Shown here one piece after another: positions 33,354-44,464 of a DNA stretch of 64,000 nt. The notes beneath the pieces are model-generated. The model was not told the origin of the DNA, did not search any database, and saw only the letters and a program-made list of their open reading frames with translations. Both the position numbers and the translations under genes were made by a program. Within the stretch, counting starts at the first letter, position 1. The number at the start of each line of letters is the position of its first letter. Source of the DNA: Microbacterium marinilacus (GTDB lineage: Bacteria > Actinomycetota > Actinomycetes > Actinomycetales > Microbacteriaceae); assembly GCF_019753765.1 (NCBI RefSeq), contig NZ_JAIJZW010000002.1, positions 382,446 to 446,445 of the forward strand. Direction: 5' to 3'.

Positions 33354-35276
33354 GTGCGTTTCGTCTGGGCGGTCATCGCCTTCGTGCTCGCGGCGGCGCT
33401 GATCGGCGCCGGCATCGCGCAGCGCACCGTGTTCCTGGGGCCCGACACCGCCACCGTGCGGATCGACTCGTCGGGCGAGCAGCCCTACACCCTGGTCGAC
33501 GCCGACGTCTTCCGCGCCCACTCGGGCACGCAGACGCTCGAGATCACCGGCGATGCGCAGGTGTACGCGGCGTACGGGCGCACGGCTGACATGGAGGCGT
33601 GGCTCTCCGACGCGCCCTACGCACACGTCACCCTGGACGACGAGGCGACCCAGGCCTCGGCTGTGCCGGAGATCGCGACCGAGGCGTCCGACGGCGAAGG
33701 GGACTTCGCAGGACGGGACCCGCGCGGCTCCGACCTGTGGCTGCAGGAATACGAGGCGGACGGCGAGCTGTCCACGCGCCTTCAGCTGCCGGAGGGCGTG
33801 AGCGTGCTGATCGCCTCGGACGGCACCGCGCCGGCCCCGTCCGAGGTGTCGATTCAGTGGCCGATCTCGAACGCGACCCCGTGGGCCGGTCCGCTCATCG
33901 TGGCGGGGGGTCTGCTGCTGCTGCTGGGGCTGATCCTCTACGCGCTCGGCGTGCGTCATGTGCGGCGCTCCCGCGGACCGCGCCGCAAGGGCGTGGTCAT
34001 GCCGCCGACCGAGCCGCTCGCCGTGCGCGGCGCTCGATCCCGTGCGGGCGTGGCGGCTCCGGAGCCCCGTAAGGAGATCGGACCGTCCGACGAGGTCGAC
34101 GCCGATCGGCCGGGCGACGAGCCCACTCCCGACGAGCCGGCGGCAGGCGCCGGCGAGGGGTCCGCGCAGGGACAGCGCCCCGGGACACGACGGGGGAGGC
34201 GAGCGCTGATCGCGGTGCCCGCGTTCGGTCTGAGCCTCGCGCTGCTCACCGGCTGCTCTCCCGACATCTGGCCGCAGGTCGCACAGACGCCCACGCCCAC
34301 CCCGACGCCGACGGTCGTCGCGCCGGAGAACCAGCAGGCGCCGGCGCTGACCGATGCGCAGGCGTCGCGCATCGTCCAGGAGATCTCCGAGACCGTCGCG
34401 GCCGCTGACGAGGCGCGCGACATCGATCTCGCCGCCCAGCGGCTCGACGGCGTCGTCCTCGACCTGCGCAAGGTGAACTACGACATCCGCGGCGAGGTCG
34501 AGGACTATCCGGCGCCGTCGGCCATCCCCGGGGCAAGCGTGCGCGTGCTGCTCCCGCAGGCGTTCGACGAGTGGCCGCGCTCCGCCATGGTGGTCGTTGA
34601 GCCCGACGACGACGAGCAGGCGCCGCCCACCATCCTCACCATCAGCCAGGCCGACCAGTGGGCGGACTACAAGGCGACCAGCATCGCGAGCCTCGAGGCG
34701 GCGGTCGAGATCCCGAACCTCGCCCCGTCGTGGCTGGGAGCGGCGCTCGTGCCGCCGGACTCCTCCTTCCTCGCGATCGCGCCGAACGCCCTCGGCGACG
34801 CGTACGCGGACATCCTCGCGAACGGAGAGGACAGCGAGTTCGCCTCGCTGTTCGACCTGGACGGCGACATGTTCCGGGTCGCGGTGGAGGAGGCCCGCGC
34901 CGAGACGCTCGCCGGGTTCAACGAGACCGCGGCAGAGACGGGCGAGATGCGCTTCGAGCAGAGCGCGGGTCCCGGTGAGCCGCTGGCCCTCGCGACGCTC
35001 GAGAGCGGCGCGATCGTCTCGGTCACGGTGGACACGAGGATCGTCACCCGCCCCACCGTGGAGGACGGCGTGGTCAAGTTCGCCGACAACAAGGGCGTCG
35101 TGGCGCTCGTCGGCGAGGAGACCTCGACGACCGGCGTGATCGAGACCGCGACCAACCAGCTGTTCTTCTCCGTCCCGGCGCGCGGATCGAGCGAGAAGAT
35201 CCGCCTGCTCGGCTACGCCTCCGGCCTCAGCGGCGCCCAGCTCATCGAGGACGAGCCCGCCGGGGAAGAACAGTGA
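33354..35276 (+). CDS. Envelope protein with two ectodomains and an internal lipobox
   Basis: 640 residues. A transmembrane segment at about 1-21 is followed by an extracytoplasmic domain (25-178), a second segment at about 179-200, a charged Pro-rich cytoplasmic part (201-283), and a third hydrophobic stretch ending in LALLTGCSP with a textbook lipobox at Cys301. After it comes a TPTPTPTPT linker and a 320-residue ectodomain. The topology is consistent, with both ectodomains outside. It looks like a fusion of a membrane protein with a lipoprotein. Function unknown. The GTG start has AGGAG upstream. The next gene is 71 bases on. Confidence 0.75.
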   Translation: MRFVWAVIAFVLAAALIGAGIAQRTVFLGPDTATVRIDSSGEQPYTLVDADVFRAHSGTQTLEITGDAQVYAAYGRTADMEAWLSDAPYAHVTLDDEATQASAVPEIATEASDGEGDFAGRDPRGSDLWLQEYEADGELSTRLQLPEGVSVLIASDGTAPAPSEVSIQWPISNATPWAGPLIVAGGLLLLLGLILYALGVRHVRRSRGPRRKGVVMPPTEPLAVRGARSRAGVAAPEPRKEIGPSDEVDADRPGDEPTPDEPAAGAGEGSAQGQRPGTRRGRRALIAVPAFGLSLALLTGCSPDIWPQVAQTPTPTPTPTVVAPENQQAPALTDAQASRIVQEISETVAAADEARDIDLAAQRLDGVVLDLRKVNYDIRGEVEDYPAPSAIPGASVRVLLPQAFDEWPRSAMVVVEPDDDEQAPPTILTISQADQWADYKATSIASLEAAVEIPNLAPSWLGAALVPPDSSFLAIAPNALGDAYADILANGEDSEFASLFDLDGDMFRVAVEEARAETLAGFNETAAETGEMRFEQSAGPGEPLALATLESGAIVSVTVDTRIVTRPTVEDGVVKFADNKGVVALVGEETSTTGVIETATNQLFFSVPARGSSEKIRLLGYASGLSGAQLIEDEPAGEEQ

Positions 35277-35347
35277 CCCGCCTTCGCGTTGCACCGTGAC
35301 GGTGCCGCGCCCTTCAGCCGTGCCGAGTAACCGTCGAAAGGTGACCG

Positions 35348-36283
35348 ATGAGTGACGCCTCCTCCCCGCTGAACGCCGCCGCCCTGCGCGGCGCCGTCGA
35401 CCTGTCCTCGCTGCGCAACCGGCCCGCGCCGGGCGCCGCGCCCTCCGCTCCCGCATCGTCGGGCGGCTCGTCGTCCCTGGCGTTCGATGCGACGGAGCAG
35501 AACTTCGGCGAGGTCCTGGAGCTGTCGCGCCGCGTCCCGGTGGTCGTCGCCCTCTGGTCCCCGCGGAGCGGGCAGGTGGATGCCGGCCTCGAGAGCGCGG
35601 TCGTGGCGCAGGGCGGCCGGCTGGTGCTCGCGCGCATTGACGTCGACGCGAACCCGCAGATCCTGCAGGCGTTCCGCCCGCAGTCGATCCCGATGGCGAT
35701 CGCGTTGATCGGCGGCCAGCCGGTGCCGCTGTTCGCCGGCCCCGCCCCTGTCGAGCAGCTCGGCGACGTGTTCGCGCAGCTGCTGCAGCTGGCCGAGCAG
35801 AACGGCGTCACGGGCGCGGTCCCGGCGGAGGGTGTGACGGACGGCGAGGACGCACCGGAGGAGCCGCCGCTGCCCCCTCTGCACGCCGAGGCGTACGCGG
35901 CCATCGAGGAGGGCGACTACGACCGCGCTGTCGCGGCGTACGAGAAGGCGCTCAAGGAGAACCCGCGCGACGAGGACGCCCGAGCGGGCCTCGGCCAGGT
36001 CAGCCTGCTGGCGCGTGTGCAGGGCATCGACCTGCATGACGCGCGGCAGGCGGCGGCCGCCGCCCCGCGTGACGTGGCGGCGCAGCTCGTCGTCGCCGAC
36101 CTCGATGTCGCGGGCGGCCACGTCGACGACGCGTTCGACCGGCTGCTCGAGCTGTTCGCGGCGCTGCCGTCCGACGAGCGGGCTCCCGTGCGGGAGCGCC
36201 TCGTCGAGCTGTTCGGGGTGGTCGGCGCCGCCGACCCGCGTGTCGTCCGCGCTCGCGGGCGTCTGACCTCGCTGCTGTACTGA
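35348..36283 (+). CDS. CnoX/YbbN-like thioredoxin-fold TPR protein lacking active-site cysteines
   Basis: 311 residues. The N-terminal thioredoxin-like domain (about 45-155) has VVALWSPRSGQVDAG where thioredoxin has WCGPC, so no redox Cys remains. Tetratricopeptide-like helices follow from about 175 (EAYAAIEEGDYDRAVAAYEK). This matches the YbbN/CnoX co-chaperone architecture, which holds oxidised clients for GroEL or DnaK. Here only a holdase or scaffolding role is possible. It sits 51 bases upstream of a cysteine desulfurase. Confidence 0.85.
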   Translation: MSDASSPLNAAALRGAVDLSSLRNRPAPGAAPSAPASSGGSSSLAFDATEQNFGEVLELSRRVPVVVALWSPRSGQVDAGLESAVVAQGGRLVLARIDVDANPQILQAFRPQSIPMAIALIGGQPVPLFAGPAPVEQLGDVFAQLLQLAEQNGVTGAVPAEGVTDGEDAPEEPPLPPLHAEAYAAIEEGDYDRAVAAYEKALKENPRDEDARAGLGQVSLLARVQGIDLHDARQAAAAAPRDVAAQLVVADLDVAGGHVDDAFDRLLELFAALPSDERAPVRERLVELFGVVGAADPRVVRARGRLTSLLY

Positions 36284-36334
36284 CCCGGATGTCCCCATCG
36301 CGATGAGGGCGACGGATCCGCGGAAGGGCAGCAG

Positions 36335-37498
36335 ATGACGGTCTACCTCGACCACGCCGCCACCACGCCGCTGCGCGCGGAGGCACGGGAGGCCTGGCTC
36401 GCGGCTTCCGAGGAGGTCGGCAACCCGTCTTCGATCCATGGGGCGGGCCAGCGCGCCCGGCGCCTGCTGGAGGACGCACGGGACCGCCTCGCTGCGGTGC
36501 TCGACTGCCAGCCCATCGAGGTCGTCCTCACCTCCGGCGGCACCGAGTCGGTCAACCTCGCGCTGAAGGGCCTGTGGTGGGCTCGTCGGGACGACGCCGA
36601 TCTCGTCGTCCTCCCCGACGGAGAGCACCACGCGACGCTCGACACCGTCGCGTGGCTGAGCGAGCACGAGGGCGCCCGCGTCGTGCCCGTCGCCGTCGAC
36701 GCCGAAGCCAGGATCGCGCCGGAGCGCTTCGGGGCGGCTCTCGGCCCCGACGTCGCGCTGGCGACGGCGCTCGTGGCGAACAACGAGGCCGGCACGGTGA
36801 ACGACGCCGCTGCGCTGGCGGAACTGGCGGCCTCGCAGAGCGTCCCCCTGCACCTGGACGCCGTCGCGGCGTTCGGGCACGTGCCGGTCTCGTTCCGTGG
36901 ATGGCGCGCGGAAGCGACGGGACCGTCGGGGCTCGTCGCGCTCAGCGTGTCCGGGCACAAGATCGGAGCGCCGGTCGGCACCGGAGCGCTCGTGGTGTCG
37001 CGCGACGCACGCGTGTCGGCCCTGTTGCACGGCGGCGGGCAGCAGCGCTCCCTGCGATCGGGCACCCAGGACGTGGCGGGCGCGACGGCCCTGGCGGTGG
37101 CCGCCGAGCTCGCGGAGGCCGAGCGCGAGGCCGAGGCGGCGCGTCTGTCCGGGCTGCGCGACAGGGTCATCGCCGGCGTGCGGGCGAGCGTGCCGGACGC
37201 CGTGCTGCTCGGCGACCCGACGCGCAGGCTGCCCGGCAACATCCACCTCCACCTGCCGGGAGCCCCGGGCGAGTCCCTGCTGTATCTCCTCGACCTCGCG
37301 GGCATCGCGGCGTCGACGGGATCGGCCTGCCAGGCAGGGGTGCCGGAGCCGTCGCACGTGGTGACGGCCATGGGGCTGGACGAGCGCGCGGCGCGGCAGG
37401 TGCTGCGCGTCACGCTCGGCCGCACGACGGTCGCGGGCGACGTCGATGCGCTGCTCGCGGTGCTGCCCGACGCGTACCGCCGGGCCGCCGGGCTCTGA
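36335..37498 (+). CDS. Cysteine desulfurase (NifS/IscS family)
   Basis: PLP enzyme converting cysteine to alanine plus an enzyme persulfide. 387 residues. Family motifs are YLDHAATTPLR, TSGGTESVNLALKG, the PLP-lysine in VSGHKIGAPVG and the catalytic Cys in STGSACQAG. The nearest sulfur acceptor in view is MnmA (39425), so it is likely the sulfur donor for tRNA 2-thiolation. No IscU- or SUF-type scaffold gene is in the window. Confidence 0.93.
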   Translation: MTVYLDHAATTPLRAEAREAWLAASEEVGNPSSIHGAGQRARRLLEDARDRLAAVLDCQPIEVVLTSGGTESVNLALKGLWWARRDDADLVVLPDGEHHATLDTVAWLSEHEGARVVPVAVDAEARIAPERFGAALGPDVALATALVANNEAGTVNDAAALAELAASQSVPLHLDAVAAFGHVPVSFRGWRAEATGPSGLVALSVSGHKIGAPVGTGALVVSRDARVSALLHGGGQQRSLRSGTQDVAGATALAVAAELAEAEREAEAARLSGLRDRVIAGVRASVPDAVLLGDPTRRLPGNIHLHLPGAPGESLLYLLDLAGIAASTGSACQAGVPEPSHVVTAMGLDERAARQVLRVTLGRTTVAGDVDALLAVLPDAYRRAAGL

Positions 37499-37520
37499 GA
37501 CGCCGCCCGCAGCGGTCGCC

Positions 37521-38735
37521 TCAGAAGTCGCGCCAGCGGTCGCCGAACGCCGTCGACAGGATCGCGACGAGATAGAGGCCCGCGGTGACGGCGAGCGCCG
37601 CGCTCAGGCCCACCGCGTCGACTCCGAGGCCGGCGACCAGGCTGCCGAGGGGCATGGCGGCGGTCACGCCGGCGGAGATGGCGCCGAGCACACGCGCCCG
37701 GATCGCGACGGGGATGAGGCGCAGGAGCGCCGAGTCGATGAGCGGGTTGAGGGGACCGGCAGCGAGGCCCGACACGACGAGGACGGCGACGACGACCGGG
37801 AACGGCGGCGCGAGCGCCAGGACGAGATACGGCGGCACGCCTCCGACGAGGAACAGCACGACGTACAGCGCGTGGCGGGGGACACGGTCGCCCACGAGGC
37901 CGTAAAGGGCGGCGCCCGCCAGCGCGCCGCCAGCGGAGCAGGCGATCATGACGCCGAGCGCGGCGCCGTCGTCTCCGAGGTCGGCGGCGTACAGGGGCTT
38001 CAGCACCGTGAGGCCCGCGACGTCGATCGCGTTCGTCAGGACGACCATGACGACCACCGCCCGCACGAGGGGCGTGCGCAGCACGAACCGGACGCCCAGG
38101 GTGAGAGCCCGCCACCCCTCGGCGGGGGTCCCGGCGCCGTCGGCCGGCACGGGCAGCGCGACGCGAGGGATCCACAGGACCGTCAGGACGATCGCCGACG
38201 CGAAGGCCGCAGCCGTCACGAGCATCGCGACGGCCGCCCCCGCCGTGGCCACGAGCGTCCCTGCCAGGGCGGCGCCGAGGAGCGTCGCCGTGCGTGACAC
38301 GGTGGCCTGCGCCGCCGCGGCCCGCGCGAGCGGGATCCGCGCGAGGTCGCACAGCTCGGGCAGCTGGCTCGACCGCGCGGCGTTGCCGGGGGCGTCGAGC
38401 AGGTTCGACAGGAACACCAGACCCAGCAGCGCACCGAGGGGGAGCGCGTCGACCGCGGCCAGCACGGGGATCGCGAGGACCGTGAGGCCGCTCGCGGCAT
38501 CCGCCAGGATGCTGGCACGGCGGAAGCCGAGACGGTCCACGACCACGCCGCCGAGGAGACCGCCGATCATCAGAGGCAGGGTCGCCACGACCCCCGCCGC
38601 GGCCACCGCCCAGGGCGTGCCGGCGATCTGCAGAGCCAGCAGCGGCACCGCGACCACCGTGACGGCGTTGCCGGTACGCGATGCCCCGTCCGCCGCCAGC
38701 AGCGCGACGAGCGGCGTCCTGCGTCGTGCCGTCAT
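37521..38735 (-). CDS. MFS transporter
   Basis: 404 residues with about twelve hydrophobic segments and an MFS loop 2-3 motif GGVVVDRLGFRRA, with the related GLVGDRVPRHALY in the second half. Drug or metabolite export is typical of this subgroup. ATG 38735 has GAGG upstream. A GTG at 38750 overlapping the regulator stop (GTGA) is the alternative. It is cotranscribed with and probably controlled by the ArsR-like gene upstream. Confidence 0.88.
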   Translation of the reverse strand: MTARRRTPLVALLAADGASRTGNAVTVVAVPLLALQIAGTPWAVAAAGVVATLPLMIGGLLGGVVVDRLGFRRASILADAASGLTVLAIPVLAAVDALPLGALLGLVFLSNLLDAPGNAARSSQLPELCDLARIPLARAAAAQATVSRTATLLGAALAGTLVATAGAAVAMLVTAAAFASAIVLTVLWIPRVALPVPADGAGTPAEGWRALTLGVRFVLRTPLVRAVVVMVVLTNAIDVAGLTVLKPLYAADLGDDGAALGVMIACSAGGALAGAALYGLVGDRVPRHALYVVLFLVGGVPPYLVLALAPPFPVVVAVLVVSGLAAGPLNPLIDSALLRLIPVAIRARVLGAISAGVTAAMPLGSLVAGLGVDAVGLSAALAVTAGLYLVAILSTAFGDRWRDF

Positions 38736-38746
38736 CCGGTCCTCGG

Positions 38747-39316
38747 TCACGGCTGGCGGAAGGCCGCGTAGATGACGCGCACCGGTCGTGCGTCGGCGCG
38801 GTCCCGATCGCCGCGCTCGTGCCACCGCGCCGCCAGCGCCTCCAGCTCGTCACTCAGCTCGCGCAGCTCGTCGGGCGTGAGCCACGCGTGGTCGTCGCCG
38901 ATGGTGGCGGCGGCGATCCACTCCGGTTGCAGGGTCTCCTCCGCCTCGAGGTACGCCAGCTCGTCCGCGGCGTACCGCTGCACGATCGCCTGCCGCATGG
39001 CGCGGCCCGCGACGCGCTGCTCCGGGTCCGCCTGGAGATCGATCGGCTCGAAGGCCGTGGTCTCGGCGGACGCCCGCCACCAGCGCTCCCGTCCGTCGCG
39101 TGCGAGATCCGGCGCCTGCTCCACGAAACCGTGGCGCTCGAGCGTGCCGAGGTGGTAGCTGATGGACCCCGGGGCGGCGTCGAGCCTCTCGCTCAGCGCT
39201 CCGACGGGTTGCGGACCCTCCATCCGCAGCGAGCCGACGATGCGCAGGCGCAGGGGGTGCGCGAGCGCTCTCAGGGCGGAGGGGTCGGACACGTGGACGC
39301 GGGTGCGCGAGGTCAT
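38747..39316 (-). CDS. ArsR/YjdC-like winged-helix transcriptional regulator
   Basis: 189 residues. The N-terminal winged helix reads LRALAHPLRLRIVGSLRMEG, PQPVGALSERL and GSISYHLGTLERHGFVEQ. The longer C-terminal domain lacks a recognisable metal-binding Cys set, so a metal sensor is unlikely. It starts six bases after a TAGCGT -10, and a CACAA-N6-TTGTG dyad lies just upstream of that. It should autoregulate and control the adjoining MFS gene. Confidence 0.88.
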   Translation of the reverse strand: MTSRTRVHVSDPSALRALAHPLRLRIVGSLRMEGPQPVGALSERLDAAPGSISYHLGTLERHGFVEQAPDLARDGRERWWRASAETTAFEPIDLQADPEQRVAGRAMRQAIVQRYAADELAYLEAEETLQPEWIAAATIGDDHAWLTPDELRELSDELEALAARWHERGDRDRADARPVRVIYAAFRQP

Positions 39317-39322
39317 GTCTGC

Positions 39323-39328
39323 ACGCTA
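39323..39328 (-). promoter_or_regulatory. TAGCGT -10, leaderless arsR-like gene
   Basis: Minus-strand TAGCGT, six bases (GCAGAC), then ATG 39316. Confidence 0.55.
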
Positions 39329-39332
39329 GTCC

Positions 39333-39348
39333 CACAATGAATGTTGTG
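39333..39348. promoter_or_regulatory. CACAA-N6-TTGTG dyad, candidate operator
   Basis: CACAA (39333-39337) and TTGTG (39344-39348), six bases apart, in the -10/-35 spacer of the arsR-like gene. A further TTGTG follows at 39358. The ArsR-like protein is the obvious candidate ligand. Confidence 0.5.
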
Positions 39349-39412
39349 CAACGGTTCTTGTGTAATTCTCGATCGACGCCCGAGATGCCGGCCGCGCCCA
39401 GCCGCTGGCAAA

Positions 39413-39418
39413 TACACT
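39413..39418 (+). promoter_or_regulatory. Candidate mnmA -10 (TACACT)
   Basis: TACACT in AATACACTGGAGG. It lies directly against the GGAGG and ATG of mnmA, giving a very short leader. Confidence 0.45.
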
Positions 39419-39424
39419 GGAGGC

Positions 39425-40528
39425 ATGCGGATCCTTGCGGCCATGAGCGGTGGAGTGGACTCCGCCGTCGCCGCCGCCCGCGCGGTGGAGGCGGGCCACG
39501 ACGTGGTGGGCGTGCATCTCGCGCTGTCGCGTGCGGGCGGGACGCTGCGAGCGGGAAGCCGCGGGTGCTGCACGGTCGAGGACGCCATGGACGCCCGACG
39601 CGTGGCCGACCGTCTCGGCATCCCGTTCTACGTCTGGGACTTCTCCGAGCGCTTCCGCGACGACGTGATCGACGACTTCGTGGCGGAGTATCAGGCCGGG
39701 CGCACGCCGAACCCCTGCATGCGCTGCAACGAGCGCATCAAGTTCGCTGCGCTGCTCGAGCGCGCGCTGGAGCTGGGCTTCGACGCGGTCTGCACCGGCC
39801 ACTACGCGATCCTGCGGGAAGGCGAGCGCGGTCTCGAGCTGCACCGATCGAGCGAAGAGGCGAAGGACCAGTCGTACGTGCTGGGCGTGCTGACCGCCGA
39901 GCAGCTGGCCCACACCTACTTCCCCCTGGGCGAGACGCCGTCGAAGGCGCTGGTCCGAGCAGAGGCCGAGGCGAGGGGCCTGACCGTCGCGTCGAAGCCG
40001 GACAGCTACGACATCTGCTTCATCCCCGACGGCGACACGCGAGGCTGGCTGGCGGATCGCGTCGGCGCTGCGCCCGGCGAGATCCTCGACCGCTCGGGCG
40101 AGGTCGTCGGCAGCCATGACGGCGCCCACGCGTTCACCGTCGGGCAGCGCAAGGGGTTGCGGCTGGGCGTGCCGGCGCCGGACGGCAAGCCGCGCTTCGT
40201 GCTCGAGGTGCGCCCGGTGACCAACACCGTGGTCGTCGGCCCGCGGGAGGCGCTCGCCGTCGGCGAGCTCGCGGGCTCCCGCTACACCTGGGCCGGCGCG
40301 GAGCCCGACGATGCCCGCGAGGCGTTCGTGTGCGACGTGCAGGTGCGCGCGCACGCCGACCCGGTGCCGGCGACGGCCGTCGTCCGGGACGGCGAGCTGT
40401 CGGTGGTGCCGGACGAGCCGCTGCACGGCGTGGCGCCGGGCCAGACGGCGGTGCTCTACGACGGCACGCGCGTGATCGGGCAGTGCACGATCGACCGCAC
40501 CGTCTCCGCCGCGCCGGTGCCGGCCTAG
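39425..40528 (+). CDS. mnmA: tRNA-specific 2-thiouridylase
   Basis: Thiolates U34 of Lys, Glu and Gln tRNAs. 367 residues. The PP-loop is [14 protein letters not shown]. The catalytic Cys pair lies in [12 protein letters not shown] and [16 protein letters not shown] and [12 protein letters not shown] are also conserved. GGAGG lies two bases before the ATG, within a TACACT-led promoter. Upstream cysteine desulfurase and CnoX-like genes lie on the same strand, interrupted by the MFS/ArsR pair. Confidence 0.96.
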   Translation: MRILAAMSGGVDSAVAAARAVEAGHDVVGVHLALSRAGGTLRAGSRGCCTVEDAMDARRVADRLGIPFYVWDFSERFRDDVIDDFVAEYQAGRTPNPCMRCNERIKFAALLERALELGFDAVCTGHYAILREGERGLELHRSSEEAKDQSYVLGVLTAEQLAHTYFPLGETPSKALVRAEAEARGLTVASKPDSYDICFIPDGDTRGWLADRVGAAPGEILDRSGEVVGSHDGAHAFTVGQRKGLRLGVPAPDGKPRFVLEVRPVTNTVVVGPREALAVGELAGSRYTWAGAEPDDAREAFVCDVQVRAHADPVPATAVVRDGELSVVPDEPLHGVAPGQTAVLYDGTRVIGQCTIDRTVSAAPVPA

Positions 40529-40577
40529 CGGCTCGCCCGGGGCGGCGCAAGCCACCGGGAATGTCGGCGCCGCTTCG

Positions 40578-40583
40578 TAGACT
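40578..40583 (+). promoter_or_regulatory. TAGACT -10, leaderless ligA
   Basis: TAGACT, six bases (TGAGCC), then GTG 40590. No Shine-Dalgarno. Confidence 0.6.
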
Positions 40584-40586
40584 TGA

Positions 40587-42980
<2,394 letters not shown>

Positions 42981-42989
42981 GCTCGGAGC

Positions 42990-43979
42990 ATGGATCAGCG
43001 CACCCTCGGACGCACCGGCCGCGACGTCTCCGTCGTCGGTCTCGGCACCTGGCAGCTCGGCGGCGACTGGGGGAGGGTCGAGCAGGGCGAGGGGCTCGCG
43101 GTGCTCGACGCGGCGTACGAGGCCGGGGTCACCTTCTTCGACACCGCCGACGTTTATGGCGACGGCCGCAGCGAGCAGACGATCGGACGGTGGCGGCAGG
43201 CGAACCCGGGAGCGGAGGTCGTCGTCGCCACGAAGATGATCCGTCGATCCGCCGGCCACGACCTCGAGGCGGCGACGGCGGAGAACTTCCGCGCCTGGAC
43301 CGATCGATCGCGTCGCAACCTCGGAGTGGACACCCTCGACCTCGTGCAGCTGCACTGCCCAACGAGCGAGGTCTACGGGGCGGACCGGGTGTTCGACGAC
43401 CTCGACGCGTTGGTGTCCGACGGTGCGATCGCCGCGTATGGAGTGAGCGTCGAGACGGTCGCGGAGGCGCTGCGGGCGATCGAGCGACCCGGCGTGGCGA
43501 GCGTGCAGATCATCCTCAACGCCTTCCGCCGCAAGCCGCTCGACGACGCGCTGCCCGCAGCCTCGGCAGCCGGGGTCGGCGTCATCGCACGTGTCCCGCT
43601 GGCCAGCGGTCTGCTGAGCGGGCGATACACGCGCGAGACGACGTTCTCGGACGACGACCATCGCGTCTACAACCGTCACGGCGAGGCGTTCGACGTGGGC
43701 GAGACGTTCTCCGGCGTCGACTACGACACCGGCGTCGACGCGGCACAGCGCTTCGCGGCGCTCGCTCGCGAAGCGGGTCTCGAGCCCGCGGCGGCGGCGC
43801 TGGCGTGGGTGGCGCAGCAGCCCGGCGTGACGACGGTCATCCCGGGCGCGCGAAACCCCGAGCAGGCGCGGGCGAACGCCGCTGCCGGCTCGATCGCGCC
43901 GCTGCCGCAGGACTTCCTCGAGGGCGTGCGCGACCTCTACGACGAAGCGATCCGGCCCCTGGTCCACGACCGCTGGTGA
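42990..43979 (+). CDS. Aldo/keto reductase
   Basis: NAD(P)H-dependent carbonyl reductase of 329 residues with a TIM-barrel. Catalytic tetrad positions are visible: Asp and Tyr in FFDTADVYGDG, Lys in VVVATKM and His in LVQLHCP. The C-terminal cofactor motif is TTVIPGARNPEQARANA. It resembles the YajO/Tas-type subfamily. The substrate is unknown. The last codons overlap the GTG of the truncated acetyltransferase. Confidence 0.92.
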   Translation: MDQRTLGRTGRDVSVVGLGTWQLGGDWGRVEQGEGLAVLDAAYEAGVTFFDTADVYGDGRSEQTIGRWRQANPGAEVVVATKMIRRSAGHDLEAATAENFRAWTDRSRRNLGVDTLDLVQLHCPTSEVYGADRVFDDLDALVSDGAIAAYGVSVETVAEALRAIERPGVASVQIILNAFRRKPLDDALPAASAAGVGVIARVPLASGLLSGRYTRETTFSDDDHRVYNRHGEAFDVGETFSGVDYDTGVDAAQRFAALAREAGLEPAAAALAWVAQQPGVTTVIPGARNPEQARANAAAGSIAPLPQDFLEGVRDLYDEAIRPLVHDRW

Positions 43980-44254
43980 GCGAGTCCCGTGGCTCGGGCG
44001 AGGCGGTCTCGATCGGTCCGGCGACGCCCGCCGACCTGAGGCTGCTCGCCGACATCGAGCGCGCCGCCGATGCACTGTTCGATACGATCCTCGGCGGTAT
44101 CTGCTGGGACGAGTCGCCGACCGGCGTTCAGCGCGCAGCGGACGGAGGATTCATCCTGACCGCTGTCGTCGCGGGGGTCGTCATCGGCTTCTCCCACGTC
44201 CTCGAGCCGCCTGGGGATCCTCATCTCGAACAGCTGGCCGTGCATCCCCGCTGA
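43976..44254 (+). pseudogene. Truncated GNAT acetyltransferase
   Basis: GTG 43976 overlaps the aldo/keto reductase stop (GTGA). The 92 codons read IGPATPADLRLLADIERAAD, then ILTAVVAGVVIGFSHVLEPP and end at HLEQLAVHPR. This is the GNAT N-terminal half up to strand 4. The normal continuation, the acetyl-CoA loop (R/Q-x-x-G-x-G/A), is missing, and I could not find it in any frame of the next 200 bases. Probably a decayed gene cut by a deletion. A small functional protein is unlikely. Confidence 0.75.
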
Positions 44255-44307
44255 TCCGAGGAATGCCTCCTCGTATGTGCGCCACCGCGGAGGAACGGCG
44301 TCCGCCC

Positions 44308-44378
44308 GATCGAGGAGAAGCACCGGGCGGAGGCCGCCTCGCGCAGAGACGTCCGCGACTCTGCACATCTCCTCGATC
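44308..44378. repeat. 11-bp inverted repeat in the GNAT remnant region
   Basis: GATCGAGGAGA (44308-44318) and TCTCCTCGATC (44368-44378), 49 bases apart, in the gene-free stretch 44255-44464. The region shows no coding signal that I trust. Confidence 0.45.
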
Positions 44379-44421
44379 CCTGCGCGGCGGCTCCGCCTCG
44401 TTGCGCCCGAGAGAGGATCCT

Positions 44422-44457
44422 GCGTCGCGGGGATCATCCCTCTGATCCCCGCGACGC
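44422..44457. terminator. Strong hairpin downstream of deaD
   Basis: A perfect 15-bp stem: GCGTCGCGGGGATCA (44422-44436) and TGATCCCCGCGACGC (44443-44457) with a TCCCTC loop. It starts 8 bases past the deaD stop on the minus strand and also faces the truncated GNAT gene on the plus strand. Confidence 0.75.
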
Positions 44458-44464
44458 GGCGGGA

